Positions 14,716 to 15,023 of a DNA stretch of 15,023 bases are shown here, piece by piece. The DNA is taken from the NCBI GenBank assembly GCA_902525995.1, contig CABZJG010000021.1:1-15023 (forward strand). Reading direction: 5' to 3'. The position numbers were made by a program, and so were the translations under genes. The DNA is from Paracoccaceae bacterium (lineage in GTDB: Bacteria; Pseudomonadota; Alphaproteobacteria; Rhodobacterales; Rhodobacteraceae). The notes under the pieces are model-generated. The model was not told the origin of the DNA and ran no database searches. It saw nothing but the letters and a program-made list of their open reading frames with translations. The number at the start of each line of letters is the position of its first letter. The stretch's first letter is position 1.

Positions 14716-15023
14716 TTGGGTTATCTTTTTTTGAACGCGCTTTTTAGCGCGTTTTTAATTGTGGCATCCGCCCACGCGGAAAACAACCGTAATCTACCCA
14801 TATCAGGCCAAGTTATTTCTGGCGGCGGGAACCTCCATCAATCCGCCAATAACCTGTTGGTAAATCAAAGTTCCGACAAACTCATTTTAAACTGGCAATC
14901 GTTTTCTATTGCACTTGGTCATCAGGTTGAATTCAAACAGCCCTCATCCGCTTCAACAGCACTCAACAAGGTCTCGGGGGGTTCCCATCCGAGATTTTCG
15001 GAGCTCTGAAAGCAAACGGCCGC
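14716..15023 (+). CDS. Haemagglutinin/TPS-domain secreted protein, partial, frame break at G6
   Basis: This is the start of a two-partner-secretion (TpsA, filamentous haemagglutinin type) exoprotein running off the window. The frame begins at a TTG with no clear ribosome site; a second TTG at 14731 is an alternative. The hydrophobic LFLNALFSAFLIVASAHA followed by E is a Sec signal peptide with an AxA-type cleavage site. The mature part begins the TPS beta-helix: ISGQVISGGGNLHQSANNLLVNQ-like strands and LNWQSFSIALGHQVEF. After ALNKVSGG the frame ends at TGA near 15009, but the next frame continues as FPSEIFGALKANGR, the conserved TPS motif. One extra base in the G6 run (14976-14981) would restore it. 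An outer-membrane TpsB partner would be expected outside the window. Confidence 0.8.

Noticed and set aside
1..15023. tRNA genes, CRISPR arrays, insertion sequences or attachment sites
   Set aside because: By-eye search of the gaps showed no cloverleaf, no spaced direct repeats and no transposase or integrase frame. A tRNAscan-SE and ISfinder run would be decisive.

Overview
The window reads as a chromosomal segment of a marine alphaproteobacterium, most likely a Rhodobacterales (Roseobacter-type) species of moderate GC content. I infer this from the gene families, their protein sequences and the gene order (HAD hydrolase, MaoC hydratase, ribF, YcgN protein). No rRNA or tRNA gene, CRISPR array, insertion sequence or phage gene was seen. 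Every confidently recognised gene except the last lies on the minus strand, so transcription runs right to left.

Layout from the right. At 14716-15023 a plus-strand ORF begins with a signal peptide and an N-terminal TPS (haemagglutinin-type secretion) domain. It runs off the window and is interrupted by a frame break at a G6 run. An AT-rich gap of about 535 bp separates it from the minus-strand block. That block starts with pncB (nicotinate phosphoribosyltransferase), then a UMF1/MFS transporter whose normal N-terminus is out of frame across an A9 run, then a hairpin-containing gap and a VUT/YhhQ-type queuosine-precursor transporter. Next is a compact non-coding or leader-like unit (about 10428-10608, minus strand). 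It has a -35-like box, a strong Shine-Dalgarno followed by an 18-codon ORF, a distal anti-Shine-Dalgarno able to cover that site, and a near-perfect intrinsic terminator. Then come arfB (ribosome rescue), a YggT membrane protein, recQ, yaaA (peroxide stress), ppaC (family II soluble pyrophosphatase), a 430-bp gap and hppA (membrane pyrophosphatase) with its own terminator. The left end holds the HAD hydrolase, the MaoC-type hydratase, ribF and a YcgN-family cysteine-cluster protein. The last two overlap by 4 bp.

Functional themes are cofactor metabolism (FAD from ribF, NAD salvage from pncB, a queuosine precursor from the VUT protein), pyrophosphate removal by two unrelated enzymes encoded next to each other, and genome or ribosome maintenance (recQ, yaaA, arfB). 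Residues in hppA place it in the K+-dependent class and leave Na+ pumping open. The most unusual element is the small RNA unit between the VUT gene and arfB. The two homopolymer-associated frame breaks should be checked against raw reads before either gene is called broken or phase-variable.
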